64,000 nt of DNA from Rhytidiadelphus loreus (GCA_947034895.1 OX344762.1:70798981-70862980); one strand, 5' to 3'; shown: positions 24,401 through 35,841, counted from the first letter of the stretch. Notes: a model not told the origin generated them from the sequence alone. Numbers and translations are program-made.

Positions 24401-24626
24401 AAGTGTTCCACTGTGGTGTTCCACCATTTCCTATGAGGCATATGGAAAACAGAGAGGAGCGGGTATCCATGGAGTTTAGTGATGAGGAAGAAGATGAATT
24501 CACGGATGATAGTGGTGAAGAAGGCACATTTGATGTTGAAAGAGGTACGTCTAAATCTACCAAGGGAACTAAACCCATCAACCTTGACTCAATCGACTTT
24601 GATGTCCATGCCCAAGAACCAGTTTA
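21440..24626 (+). pseudogene. CACTA TNP2 transposase, C-terminal half with DUF4218 and DUF4216 regions, decayed
   Basis: Near 21515 the frames read GQGKSK, DMNIYI and, after a shift, PIVDELNQLW, which is the next part of Tnp2 after the segment lost at 8618. It goes on with FMWTMHNYPSYN and GFFGCSICGLEH (the Cys-containing region). Around 22570-22800 a DUF4218-like stretch appears (RNFPPSFFDIQGHLIWHLVEE and LARWMYFLERYMKDL). 22810-23289 is an open linker region. Around 24000-24310 a DUF4216-like stretch follows (IEYYGKIRNIVEVNF; PFVYPLDVDQVFFIED with WHLVV). Order and content match an autonomous CACTA transposase gene. Many stops and shifts make it non-functional. A foldback MITE cuts the 3' part at 24627. 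Confidence 0.85.
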
Positions 24627-24851
24627 CACTAGAAGAAACCCATGTTTTTTGTGACGAGCCTTGATTTTTTTGACGCATTTTTTTTTATGTCTAAGTTGAC
24701 ATGTAGCTGTTTTTATGTTTTTCATGACCTCCAAATGATCTAATGAACATCATTAAGAACATAAAAACAGCTAAATGTCAACTTAGACATAAAAAAAAAT
24801 GCGTCAGAAAAAATCGGGGCTCATCACAAAAAACATGGGTTTCTTCTAGTG
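24627..24851. mobile_element. CACTA-ended foldback MITE, 225 bp
   Basis: Ends CACTAGAAGAAACCCATG and its inverse CATGGGTTTCTTCTAGTG; TTA lies on both sides (24624-24626, 24852-24854). The arms pair over most of their length with a few mismatches (ATTTTTTTGACGCATT versus its inverse). Inserted in the C-terminal end of the TNP2 pseudogene. Confidence 0.93.
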
Positions 24852-24854
24852 TTA

Positions 24855-27800
24855 CATAGCAATTGGGCATCCAAGAGCAAGGGTTTAAAAGTGTATTGGA
24901 GAGCATTTAATAGGAGAAGAAAATTTCTCAAATACAGAATTGGAAGGTTTAGATTTACCACATGATGTCATTGAATACTCTGGAAGTAACAAAGAGTAAT
25001 GAGTTTTGGGCTTTTTTTTACAATTAATGCTACTAAACTATTAAGCTCAAGGGTTTGTAAATTTGTATACATGTTTTTTATCTACATAAATGTTGTTGTA
25101 ATGATTTATTGTATTTTGATAGGAATTCATTCATGGAATTTTAGTAATTTAATAAGTGTAATCCAATAACATAGTGTAGATTATATTGAGATAGGACAAA
25201 GTTTGTTCAACATGCATCATTTGTATGTAGTAACTTCAATAATTACATGAATAATTATTGGTATTAGGAAAAATTTAATTTTGATGTCATTATGTTTGGT
25301 ATTCTAACTCTAATATAACAATATTTAGAATTGTTTTGAATGATGTTGCAAAAGACATGTGATATAAACCATAATATAAACCAAAAGACATAATATAAAC
25401 CATTGAATTCGATTCCGTACATCTGTACATACATAAGAATAATTTGTTTGTATGTTTAGGTATATATATTTATGTATTTCTCATAATTTGTAGGTTCTAA
25501 TGTGGTCAATATCGGTTACATTAATAACTTTTGTTGTAAAAATAATAACAAAACTTGAAAGTATTTGGTTTCATTTTTGCAAATCATTAAATAAAACATT
25601 TACTTGACATTCCAATTTATTCTTTTTTTAAGACTTCAAGAACATAATTCAATATCTTATAATTATTCTTCACAAAAAAATGAGTTTTTGGCCTATGAGT
25701 TGAACATCATAAATTTTGATAATAATAATAATAATACAAATGTTGCCATTTCCACAGTTCATATCTTGCAAAACACTTTAAAAAATGTTTGATTTTTTAT
25801 ACTGAAATAGAAATGTCAATAACATCCAAGTAAAGGAAAATGCCAAAATGAAGCAACTCATTGAATAATGTATTTAGAAGAATTTTGTAGTCCTCAAAAG
25901 TTTGAAGTATACAAACTAACAAAAGTATGGAATCAAACACAATTTTGTTTTATTCTATAAATACAAAATAAATCTAATAGGGTTGTAGACCACAACTTAG
26001 AATTGCACTAAATTATCCAATTTCAAAAGAAAATATTAAATTTTAAAGAACAATACAAACTAGATGACTAGTGGAATTTTTTTTTAAAAGACAACAAGAA
26101 CAAGAATCACCTAAACATTGCAAGGACAATTATTTTATATTTAAAAAACATCCACCACAATCTAAGGTAGTTCATTATTAAATAACTTGTGAATGTAGAA
26201 TTGTAGTTTAAAAAATTCTAATCCACTTTCTTTTATTTTTGTGGTGCAAATGGAATAAGAATAAATCCCTCAAATAATTGAATCTGGGCATTTTTGAAGT
26301 CAAACTCCAATTTCTAATGTACTTCTTGAGTTTAAATGCTTTAAAGCTAAACTAAGAAAATTCAACTCCAATAATGTAATTTTTAATCTATTTCATTTTC
26401 TTCCACAATTGTTGAAATTGAAATTTCAGTGACACTTTCAAGATGGGTTTTCCCACCCTCCCTATCATATTTCTTTGAACAAGCTACAGAATATACCAAA
26501 TACACGTTGATTTTGGTCAATGTTATTTTTTGGGGGGGAAAGTTGCATATTTTTTTAATCATTTCTGTAATAACTCCCTTAATGTCAAAGGTATTTTTCA
26601 AAGAAACCATATAAAAATCAATTACATTTCTTTCATTACTTTAGAAAGTGAATAAGATTTAGATATATCTTACAACAAGTACAGAATATCAATTTCTATA
26701 AATCTCTGTCATAATGTAAAATGCTTATGGATTTTCACCAAACACGAGTATGAAATGTATTTTTTGGATTTAACATTACAAATTGCGCCACCTGAAACAT
26801 CTCAATGCACATTGAACACCCCAATTTCATGAAGTCTTTACCACTTGCGATTTACTGTTGAACATCAGTGTATCCCTATTATAAGGACTTTGGATCTTCT
26901 AAGAAATTCTCAACACTGGCTATTTCACTATACATCATGCCTATGAAGCTAATAATTAAAAAGAAAATGCAACTCCTGTACCGCATTGGGAACGCTTGAT
27001 TTAAGCACTCTTATAGGAAACGTTGCTGAAACGTTGCTCCAACAATCCTATTTCATAATTTTTCACCTTTCTATTGTAGACGTTGTTCCATTTTTGTAAC
27101 CACACCAAAATGTGGCTAAAAAACGTGGCAACCCCCCCTTGTTCTAGTAGTGACATGGAATCTTTAATTTTAGGAGGTTGCTCATTTAACTCTAATGTCG
27201 TGTTTTCACTAGTAGGAGCCTGTGTTTTTTTGGAAGTTAGCATGAAACAAGAATGTTTCTTAAAACATTTGCAAAGAAATGGGACTTTGGCCATGGGAGG
27301 CTTAATTCAATTGGATGTTGCAAAAAACATGTCAAGGTCAAGGTCATAACAAGCTTATGTACTGTTTGATGTTCATGTTTTACATAACATCATGAAAAAT
27401 ATAGTCACCTTTCTCATGACGTCCTGAAAAATAGGTAACTGCCACGTTGGCAAAGGATTTTGGTTTGACTACAAATAAGTTACTAAAATTTACTATGGGC
27501 TAAGGTAAAATGTTGACCACATGTAAAAAATTACAAAGAAGGGGTAGCTCTTTGGCATCTTTTTTCAAAAACTTTGCATGCATGGATGGGAAAGTTGCGG
27601 AATGACTTCATTTTCAATACTTCATTTTGTACTTCCAATATAGCACAAATCGTATTAACAAGTCCTAAAAAATTAGTACAAAGCATTATAGTATATATAC
27701 TATAAGTAAATATTTGTTTCTATGCTCCCAAATACTTCATAATAAAACATATTTTGTTGTCAATTTTTGAAGATTCATTTTTCGACGGCATTGCAAATAA

Positions 27801-28279
27801 AATTCTTTTTTTGCTGAAGTTATTATTCATATCTTCTCCCAAACAACAAAGAATGTTGGAAACAAAAGAATGACTTTGCACTTGCTTCTATTGTGTGTTG
27901 CACTTTGTCCATTCTCCATTAAGGGCTTCAAAATAACTAGATTGCGAGTATATTAGAAGACATTGCAATTTTCATATTATAACCAGGTTCAATATTCTCA
28001 TCGCAAATTTTTGTTTACATGTTCAAAAATGATATTGCTATCAATTTGGAATTTTATGAGGCAACTCAGCTTTTACAAATTGAGATTTTGTTCCATTTCA
28101 TTATTTCGTTAACCAAAATTTATCTTGACGGTGTAGTAAAGTAATACTATTATAAAAGTAGGTATTAACCTTCTACTATTACATTTATGACATTTAAACC
28201 AGAAATGCAAAAAGCACTACATTTTGGTGTTGATAGAATTTTGAAGTGAATGAAATCCTAATTAAAACTACTTATTATT
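24855..28279. other. AT-rich non-coding region
   Basis: The first 150 bases may still be the tail of the TNP2 pseudogene. Beyond that no domain-bearing frame is visible. At 27140-27160 the string TTGTTCTAGTAGTGACA resembles a CACTA right end, but no partner was found. The segment about 27440-27560 shares wording with 35925-36040 (AAATGTTGA.CACATGT, GGTAGC...TGGCATC), so it is part of a dispersed repeat. The open frame 27083-27349 shows no known domain. Confidence 0.45.
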
Positions 28280-28501
28280 CTAATTAGCTTTTTCTTAAAA
28301 AAATGTCTTCTTGAAGTTTGGTTTTAGCATTGGACATTTGATTTTTATAATGAATGATTATGATTTTCCAATTCAATATTTTATGCAAGGGTGGCCACTG
28401 TAAATCTTCATTTTCTATTGTTGAGGGCTCTTCAAAATTAGCATTAAGAACAATACATCTTAAAAAAAAAATCACAATAGATATTCGTTTTCATAAGATT
28501 T
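28280..28501. repeat. dispersed repeat R1, copy 2 (left part)
   Basis: Related to 6610-6850. It is cut by the Copia insertion and appears to resume at 35846, where TTGGATTTGAC and GATTGAAAGACT match 6940-6970. Confidence 0.5.
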
Positions 28502-28505
28502 ATAT

Positions 28506-28801
28506 TGAAGATAGTGAGTAGGATGCATTAGAATGTTAGTAGAAGCTCTTAGTAAGGGCTCACGTAAGGGCTAACCTTAGTTAGGTGTTGTTTGTAGTAA
28601 AAACAATGGGATATTAGAAAGGGAAAAATCCTCTTAGTGGTGCTAATAGAGAGGGAACCTTTATCCCATATGGTTAGTCATGGCACTTGGTAGTAAAAGA
28701 TTATAAGAGGGCAGCTCCTAGCATGGGTTTGATACCCCTTTCTCATACTTATTCAAGTTCTCGTTTCATTGCAATATATTGTCTTCATGTTTCATTTCTC
28801 A
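28506..28801 (+). repeat. Copia 5' LTR
   Basis: 296 bp, TG..CA, nearly the same as 35545-35841. The 3 bases before it (TAT) also precede the 3' LTR, so the outer boundary could be placed 3 bp earlier; the TG..CA placement gives the ATAT target repeat and is preferred. Confidence 0.9.
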
Positions 28802-29053
28802 ATAGGTTATAGGCCCACTCATGTGAGTTGCTTTTTTTTAAAGATCAGATCTCATTGTAAGGTGTGTTGGAAGAGCACTATTAGAGCTTTGTAGAAGTGG
28901 AGTTTGGGGTCATTTTGGAACATTTCTACTGAAGATTTGGACCTTTTGGTGAGGTATTTTCTTGTTTTGAGTTCATTTGTGCTCATTGAGGGTTGATTTC
29001 GTGCTTTATAGCCTTAGTTGGGAGCTAGGGTTTGGCCTTGTTTCCAAAAGGGT

Positions 29054-29260
29054 GATTTGGAGCGTTTGAGTGTGCATTGGAGAGATTTGGACCACTTGAG
29101 ATCTGAATTGAGTCATTTGGAGCACAAGAGTGTGCATTAGAGAGATTCAGACCACTTGGGGTCTAAATTGAGTGATTTGGAGCACAAGAGTGTGCATCGG
29201 AGAGATTTAGACCACATAGGGTCTGAATTGAGTGATTTAGACCATTGAGGGTCTTGTTGG
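29054..29260 (+). repeat. 60-bp tandem repeats in the Copia leader
   Basis: Three full 60-bp units plus a partial one, each with GATTTGGAGCACAAGAGTGT, GAGAGATT and AGACCACTT. They lie in the untranslated leader between the 5' LTR and gag, where packaging signals would be expected. Role not shown. Confidence 0.85.
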
Positions 29261-29316
29261 AGAGACTTAGGTCGTTTGGAGCCCTATAGGATTTAGTGCA
29301 ACCACAAAGAGGGTTG

Positions 29317-31421
29317 CACTAGAAGAAAATGAGGGATTTTGCAACTACAAAGAGCAACTAGTTCACCGGACATTTGCAACTGGTGAGAATTTGGGGGGCC
29401 CCAGTTGCTATGGACAAGTTTCTAGTTGCATCGTAGTTGCAAGGCAAAACGTTTTAGTCCCGCATTCTGTAGCTTACTTAGAACTTCATCGATGCACTTT
29501 ATGACGTGGTTGCCTACGTGGTATTCATTGTTGTTTGAGGTCGGTAACTAAGTTACAACTTGTTTGTGACTTCATTGCAACTTTGATGCAATTGTCTACT
29601 ACTTCATTTCAACTACTTCGCAATTGCTTTAGGTATATATTTGATTATTGAACAATGATTATGGGACAATGTAAGCAGTTTGCAACTCATTTACGACATG
29701 TTTGCCACTTCTTACCAACCGGTTTGCAACTAGGTTATGACTTTTCTATGACTACTGTGATTACTTTATACAATATGTACAACTTTTCTGTATCTTGTTT
29801 GTGACTCATGAATCATGACTACAACTTATTTGCAACTACTATGCATCTTGATGATACATTTGTGCAACTTGTAATCGACTACATACAAGTGTTTTACAAC
29901 TCATTTGCAATTGATGGTCAACTAATATACTCATAATACAATATACAACATATTATACACAATATACTACATAATACAACACATATAGTATACCATACAA
30001 TATACACCATATATCATACAATACTCACCATACTAGACAATTATGTTCGGTAGTTCCAAAGGCCACTTATTGTGATTTTAGGGTGTTATGAAGACGAGTT
30101 ATTTATACAAGTGGGGTGGTAGGAGGTATGACAAATGATATGGGATATATAAAATCCAACAATTATATTAAAGTAAAATTTCAAACTGCATTTAAACATA
30201 GTAGACTGCCTTTCTTTTAAAAACTTCAAACTTTTAAAAGTTGGAAAAACAAACAACCTTTTATCTCCAAAAATCCATTTAATATTCTAAGTCTTTAATC
30301 AAAATTTATAAAGAAATTTTCAAAGACAAATTAGAAAAAAAAAATTCTTTGACATTTTTCTTACATCTTCTTTAAATTTGTCCATCGTCATTGTACATGG
30401 CGAATATGAAAATGTGTTATAAAAATATTATTTTCTAGATGATACAAGGAAAGAAGGTTGAAAAGTATTATTATTTAAAGAAACTTGTGCTCAATAGAGA
30501 TTTGTAAACACATCAAATGTGTTTGTCAACATCATTATTTAAGCTTCTAGTTTGACTATTCCAAGGGATGTGCTACTTCTTCCTCCTGTTCCATCTTTGG
30601 TTGAAGCCATAGAGTTATCCAAAGAAGAAAATCTCTTAACATTTGCAAGATATTGAAATTTTTGCAATCCATTTTGTTATTCTCAAGTTTGAAACTATCT
30701 TAGTATTTTTCTTTAGTTCAAAGAGACTTCATATACAGATGTATTATATTTTGTAAAAGAAAGAATCAACTAGAAATCCTCTGTTCCATGGAAGCCATTG
30801 AGCCAATTTTATCATAAAGTTGTAGAAGCCATTATGAGCTATATTTTGAAGTATTGTTTTCAACTGATATGAGTTTTATGTAGGGCAATGATTCATTTAT
30901 AACTCATGTAACAAAAGAACAAATTGTGAACTTGAAGCAAGTTCCATAGCATTTCAAGTAACAAATCTGACTATAATTGTTTTGTAGTCTTCTGGTTGTC
31001 TATAGTTATTCTATATTAATCTTCGAATGATTTCTTAGTTGTTTTCTACTCGAAATGTAGTCGTTTCCTAGTTGCATAACTTGTCTTCTTGTAGTTGTAA
31101 ACTAGTTGTATTTTGGTTGTTCTATAGTTGTTTTCTAGTTGTTTTTGAATTGATTTCTAGTTGCACTGTACTTGTGGATTCCACAGAACGCAAAGTTGTC
31201 CACATCAACACTTCTAACAAATATAGGATGTAAAATACCTACTTTGTTACGATTCCATTTTCCTACATTTTTTTCTACGACTACTTTGCATCTACAACAA
31301 TATACACATCAAAGTTGGTGCAATTATAGAAAATTGCAGTTGCAAGATAGTTATATAGGACACTTAGTTGCATTTGAGTTGCATATGGCCGGTTACAACG
31401 GACACGTTTTTTTTTCTAGTG
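29317..31421. mobile_element. non-autonomous CACTA element, 2.1 kb
   Basis: Begins CACTAGAAGAAAATGAGGG and ends with GTTTTTTTTTCTAGTG; TTG lies on both sides (29314-29316, 31422-31424). Hundreds of bases at each end are dense in TTGCAAC, AGTTGCA and similar motifs, like the family member at 8619-9570, with which it shares its first 18 or so bases apart from one difference. The centre is AT-rich and non-coding, including an ATACAATATAC-type stretch near 29930-30030. It sits in the Copia leader just upstream of gag. Confidence 0.92.
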
Positions 31422-31466
31422 TTGGTTGTACATTTTGAGGTCATATTGGAGTGAGAGTCATCCACC

Positions 31467-32400
31467 ATGGCCACTAGTGATGGACATGGCATGAAGGTCA
31501 TTGAAAAGTTCAATGGAGACAACTTTGGACTATGGAAGTTCAAAATGGAGATGATCTTGGTTGAAAAGGACTTGTGGGAGATTGTGGAAGGCACAGAGGA
31601 GGTTCCCGCAACCAATGCGGATATCAAAGACAAGAAGTCCTATGAAAAGAGGGTCAAGAAGGCCTTCTCCGTGATTGCTTGCAATCTTGTGGATAGGCAA
31701 CTTGCACATATTCGAGCATGCAAGGGACCCACGGAAGCATGGATGGTGCTTTGCAACATCCATGAGACCAAGAGCTTGTCCAACATGTTCTTCATTCGGC
31801 GCAAGTTCTTCACGTGCAAGATGCAAAAGCATGAGGACATGCTTGACCACATCAACAAGGTCAAGGTGCTTGCGGACCAACTAGCTTGTTTGGAGGTGCC
31901 TATTACAAATGCAGATATTGTCATGACCTTGCTTGACAACTTGCCATCTTCATATGAATATCTTATCACAGCATTGGAAACAAGACCTATGGAGGAGCTT
32001 ACTCTTGCCTTCATCACGGCAAGGTTGATGCATGAAGTGTCTAAGAGGAAGGAGAATGAGCCCCAACAAGGAGGGGCAACACTCACTAATAGGAACCCAT
32101 GTTTTTCTTGACAAATTTTTCTAGACATCCACATGTTTTCATATTAACAGTGATGTCAAATAAAACATTGAGATGTTTTATTTTATGTCACTATTAACAT
32201 GAAAAACATGTGGATGTCTAGAAAAATCCGTCTAGAAAAACACGGGTTTCTACTAGTAACTCTATTCACAACATGGCCAAGGGGAGAGCTCACAACCACA
32301 TAAGGAGATACGCACGTGCTTCAATTGTGGTAAGCCTAGCCACCTTGCACATTTTTGAAGGTTACCCAAGAAAGAAAGTGCAAACAAGGCAAGTGTGGAA
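31467..32400 (+). pseudogene. Copia gag, interrupted
   Basis: Starts at ATG 31467 in good context. Residues about 8-190 match the Copia gag (UBN2/retrotransposon gag type) pattern: KFNGDNFGLWKFKMEMIL near the start and LLDNLPSSYEYLITALE later. A 175-bp CACTA-ended MITE splits the frame at 32084. Past it the zinc knuckle reads CFNCGKPSHLAHF and then a stop where the last Cys of CX2CX4HX4C should be. The protein would form the particle shell and bind RNA. Non-functional. Confidence 0.9.
32084..32258. mobile_element. CACTA-ended foldback MITE in gag, 175 bp
   Basis: Ends CACTAATAGGAACCCATG and CGGGTTTCTACTAGTA, with the last G of the expected GTG changed to A. Target repeat ACT at 32081-32083 and 32259-32261. 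Arms share TCTAGACATCCACATGTTTT and its inverse. Related in its terminal bases to 24627-24851. Confidence 0.85.
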
Positions 32401-33062
32401 GAAGTGGAGGAGGACTTTGTGTTTGTGGCCAATGATGGGTATGATCACACCAACATGTTCACGTGGATTATTGACTTGGGCACAACGCAACACATGACTT
32501 CACATAGGCAAGCATTTTTTATTTATGAGTCCATAAGCAACTACAAAGTGTATTGGGGGGACAACAACATGGTGGACGCAATTGGCATGGGTTGTATCGT
32601 AGTGGAGGTGGATGTAAAGGGTCAATTGATGACAATTTGCATCCAAGATGTGTTGCATGTGCCGAAGTTGCATGCCAACTTGCTCTCGGTGAGCAAGTTG
32701 GTGTCACAAGGCTTAAAAGTCCAATTCAACAAGGGGTGTGTTGTAGGTGCACTCAATGGAGAGATGATTGTGACAACACCAAACGAGGGCAACTTATATC
32801 ATTTGAGGTTCAAGAGTGTGAATGGCACAAGCAAGGCATGTTTGGTACAAGGAACACTCCACCAACACTCTTTGGAGTTATGGCACAAGAGATTGGGCCA
32901 CCTCAATGAGAAGGGTGTCAAGAGCCTTCAAAGCATGGTGGAAGGCATGAAAGTGAAGAAGGGGTCTTGTGATTTGAAGTGCGAGGCTTGCATTCACGGC
33001 AAGCAAGCAAGGCAACCATTTCCAAGTGATGGAGGGACAAGGGCAGCCAAAGTGTTGGAGAT
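32401..33062 (+). pseudogene. Copia protease and GAG-pre-integrase region
   Basis: The protease site reads WIIDLGTTQHM where Copia has an Asp-Ser-Gly motif, so the catalytic triad is altered (Ser to Leu). Downstream VLHVPKLHANLLSVSKL is typical of the protease tail. ELWHKRLGHLNEKGVKSLQ and CEACIHGKQARQPF form the His/Cys zinc-binding GAG-pre-integrase. The frame is open through to the MITE at 33066. Enzymatically dead on the visible residues. Confidence 0.9.
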
Positions 33063-33065
33063 TGT

Positions 33066-33273
33066 CACTAGAAGAAAATTGTGTTGGAATCCCTAAAAAC
33101 ATGTCACTTTGTTTTTGTTGAGTTCCCGGTTCAAAACGCAATCAAAACATAGTCAAAACACAGAAAAACGCAGAAAAAGTGTTTTTATGTGTTTTGACTG
33201 CGTTTTGAACTAGGAACTCAACGAAAACAAAGTGACATGTTTTCAGGGATTCCAATACAGTTTTCTTCTAGTG
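33066..33273. mobile_element. CACTA-ended foldback MITE in integrase, 208 bp
   Basis: Ends CACTAGAAGAAAATTGTG and its counterpart ending TTTTCTTCTAGTG; TGT lies on both sides (33063-33065, 33274-33276). Arms pair over GTGTTGGAATCCCT, CATGTCACTTTGTTTT and TCAAAACGCA. Confidence 0.93.
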
Positions 33274-33780
33274 TGTGCACTCCAATGTGTACGGCCCCAT
33301 GAAGACCACTTCTTTGGGTGGTGCAGGGTATTTTTTGACCTTCATTGATGACTTTTCAAGGAAGATATGGGTGTTTATGCTCAAATGCAAGAGTGATGTG
33401 TTTGAGAGGTTCAAGGCATAGAAGGCATTTGTGGAGAACGAATTGGGGCAGAAGGTGAAGGTATTAAGGTTGGACAATGGAGGGGAATACATGTCCAAGG
33501 CTTTTGAGGCTTTTATGAAAGAACATGGCATTCAACACCAAACTTCAGCCCCTTACACTCCACAACAAAATGGTGTGGCGGAGTGTGCCAATCGCACACT
33601 TGTGGAAATGACTCGTGCCATGTTACATGCCCAAGGCCTCCCTTATGATCTTTGGGCGGAGGTCGTAGTGAATGCGATATACATACGCAATAGATGGCTA
33701 ACCAATGCAATTGTATCTATGACACTACAACAAGCATGGAGTGGAAGGAGACCCAACATTGGGCACATGCGCATCCTTGG
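33274..33780 (+). pseudogene. Copia integrase core
   Basis: Resumes after the MITE with HSNVYGPM, where the first catalytic Asp of the DDE triad has become Asn. FLTFIDDFSRKIWVF follows, then an in-frame TAG, then RLDNGGEYMS (second Asp) and TPQQNGVAE (Glu). IGHMRI precedes a MULE-like insertion at 33781; the sequence resumes as RIFGCIAYA at 34340. Integrase would join the DNA copy to the genome; this copy cannot. Confidence 0.92.
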
Positions 33781-34339
33781 GGGGGTCATTTAGAGTGTCC
33801 ATTAGAAACCACGTGCAAACAAAACTTTGGACCCCCTATATACTTTTTGAATTTTAAATAAAACAAAATTAAAAAATATGAATAGATTTTTCTACTTTGA
33901 AAGTTTATGTTTTGAATTATTGATATTTTTATTTGTTAATAATAATTAGTTACAAATTTTTGAAGTAAAAAGATACACTGTAGAACTGAAAAATAACTTT
34001 CACATCCCTATATTATATAAAAAAAAATTGTCTAAAAAATGAACAAAAAATTTCTAAAAATAATTCATTATTGAAAGCTCATTTTGAGTTGAATATTGAC
34101 TCAATGGTCATCTAAATGTGTCCTCTATAATTATTTGAGTTGAAAAACATGCCATTTTAGTTCATTTTCAACCTCTTCTAGAAATCATTTCATATTTTAT
34201 TTGAGTTGGAAATTTTGGCAATAGAAAGCTATAGTCATTATTAAACAATGTTCAAAATTTTAGGTTGAAATTATATTTTATTAGAGACCACTTGTTCGCA
34301 CGTGGTTTCTTATAGTAGAACTAAGTGCACACCCCAAGT
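33781..34339. mobile_element. MULE-like non-autonomous element, 559 bp
   Basis: The 12-bp string GCGCATCCTTGG (33769-33780) recurs with one change at 34340-34351, which fits a 9-12 bp target duplication. The ends are related inverted repeats of about 40 bp, clearest at TTAGAAACCACGTGC (33802-33816) and its inverse GCACGTGGTTTCT near 34298-34310, both starting at GGGGT outside. Interior is AT-rich and non-coding. Excising it restores the continuity of the Copia integrase frame. Long TIR and target size suggest Mutator-like, not proved. Confidence 0.75.
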
Positions 34340-35541
34340 GCGCATCTTTGGATGCATTGCATATGCTTTGGATTTGAGTTCCACGCGCTCTGAGCTTGAT
34401 ACCAAGGGCATCAAGTGCTTGTTAGTGGGCTATTGTGAAGGCTCCAAGGCGTATAGGCTGATGTGTTTGGAGATCAAGAAGATCATCAAGAGTTGAAATG
34501 TCACATTTGTAGAAGACAAGCAAGGAGTTAGCGATGCTTTGGAGATGTGTCCAAGTGGGAGCAATGAGGAACCAACGCTTGAGGTGGACAAATCTCCAAG
34601 CATGGAAGCTTTGCCTAAAGATGATGAAGACCATGATGAAAAACCACCAACACCCAAGGAGAAGCCAAGTCTATCTTCGAGTTTGGCACCAAGTGAAGAT
34701 GAGGAGGGAGATGCTTCCAAGGAGCCAAGATATCCTATGAGGGAGCGAAGGCCACTTAGAGAATGGTGGAAGAACCACATCTTGCCTCAAGAGCAAGTGG
34801 AGCAAGCCAATGTGGCGTATGCAAGTGATCCACGCAACACAAGTGAAGCCATAAAGAGCATGGATGCAAGCAATGAAAGAAGAGTATGCCTCACTTATGG
34901 CCAAAGGTACATGGGAACTCTCCCTGCTTCCTCGTGATTGTATAAGTGTTGGATGCAAGTGGGTGTTTTGCACCAAGAGAGATGCATCGGGCAACATTGT
35001 GCACTACAAGGCGAGATTGGTAGCCAAGGGCTATTCTCAAGTTGAAGGGGTGGACTTCAATGAGACTTTTGTTCATGTGGCGAAGTTTTGCACCATTTGA
35101 TGCATGGCGGGGATTGGGGCAGCCATGGACTTGGAGATGCACCAAATGAATGGTATCACGGCATTTCTAAATCCCTTGCTTGAAGAGGTGATCTATGTGG
35201 ACTAGCCCAAGGGTTTTGTTCAAGAGGGCCACGAACATCTCAAGTGCAAGTTTAAGAAGGCCATCTATGGGTTGACACAATCCAGAAGAGCATGGTATAT
35301 AAATGTGGATGCATTATTTGCAAAGAAGGGCTATAAGAGAAGTCATGCGGACCACTCTCTCTACATCAAGCAAACAAAGTACATATTTGGTAATTATCAT
35401 TGTGTATGTGATTGAGATGAAGTACATTTCCACGGAGCGCATGGTGGCAGACGTGTTTACAAAAGCACTTGGCAAGCCGCAACATGAAACTCTTCGCAAG
35501 GAGATGGGTTTGACATTATTTGGCAACAAACAAAGTGGGAG
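34340..35541 (+). pseudogene. Copia reverse transcriptase / RNase H remnant
   Basis: After the MULE the frame gives CIAYALDLSS and LLVGYCEGSKAYRL (end of integrase), an acidic Pro-rich linker, then reverse transcriptase: [28 protein letters not shown] and [19 protein letters not shown] stop and frame changes follow. IYGLTQSRRAWY and LYIKQTKYIF are visible, but the YVDD catalytic block and most of RNase H are missing, and the frame jumps to MKYISTERMVADVFTKALGK near the end. So a large internal deletion removed the polymerase active site. Confidence 0.9.
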
Positions 35542-35544
35542 TAT

Positions 35545-35841
35545 TGAAGATAGTGAGTAGGATGCATTAGAATGTTAGTAGAAACTCTTAGTAAGGGCTC
35601 ACGTAAGGGCTAACCTTAGTTAGGTGTTGTTTGTAGTAAAAGCAATGGGATATTAGAGAGTTGAAAAATCCTCTTAGTGGTGCTAATAGAGAGGGAACCT
35701 TTATCCCATATGGTTAGTCATGACACTTGGTAGTAAAAGACTATAAGAAGGCAGCCCCTAGCATGGGTTTGATACCCCTTTTTCACACTTGTTTATGTTC
35801 TTCTTTCATTGCAATATATTGTCTTCATGTTTCATTTTTCA
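35545..35841 (+). repeat. Copia 3' LTR
   Basis: 297 bp, preceded by the purine tract at 35532-35541. About 17 differences from the 5' LTR counted by eye, concentrated near the 3' end. Confidence 0.9.

Larger units (their letters stand above)
28506..35841 (+). mobile_element. dead Copia LTR retrotransposon with nested insertions
   Basis: Two LTRs of about 296 bp (TGAAGATAG...TTCATTT[C/T]TCA) enclose a gag-pol region in Copia order: gag with zinc knuckle, protease, GAG-pre-integrase, integrase, reverse transcriptase. A 4-bp repeat ATAT flanks the element (28502-28505, 35842-35845). A purine tract AAAGTGGGAG precedes the 3' LTR. Just inside the 5' LTR, AGGTTATAGGCC is a poor match to the usual initiator-Met primer site. 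Four insertions interrupt the body: 29317-31421, 32084-32258, 33066-33273 and 33781-34339. LTRs look about 94% identical, so this is an old copy. Confidence 0.93.

Noticed and set aside
27140..27165. CACTACTAGAACAAG-type CACTA end on the minus strand
   Set aside because: No partner end or 3-bp repeat could be found; a 9-base match is too weak.
28503..28505. TATTGAA..TTCAATA as non-canonical LTR ends of the Copia
   Set aside because: The TG..CA placement is standard and gives a matching ATAT target repeat; with the longer ends no target repeat is found.
29930..30030. ATACAATATACAAC stretch as possible CRISPR-like or satellite array
   Set aside because: Irregular simple-sequence DNA inside a non-autonomous CACTA element, without constant repeats and spacers.
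31530..32134. Long minus-strand open frames over the Copia gag
   Set aside because: They overlap a frame with clear gag domains and show no domain themselves.
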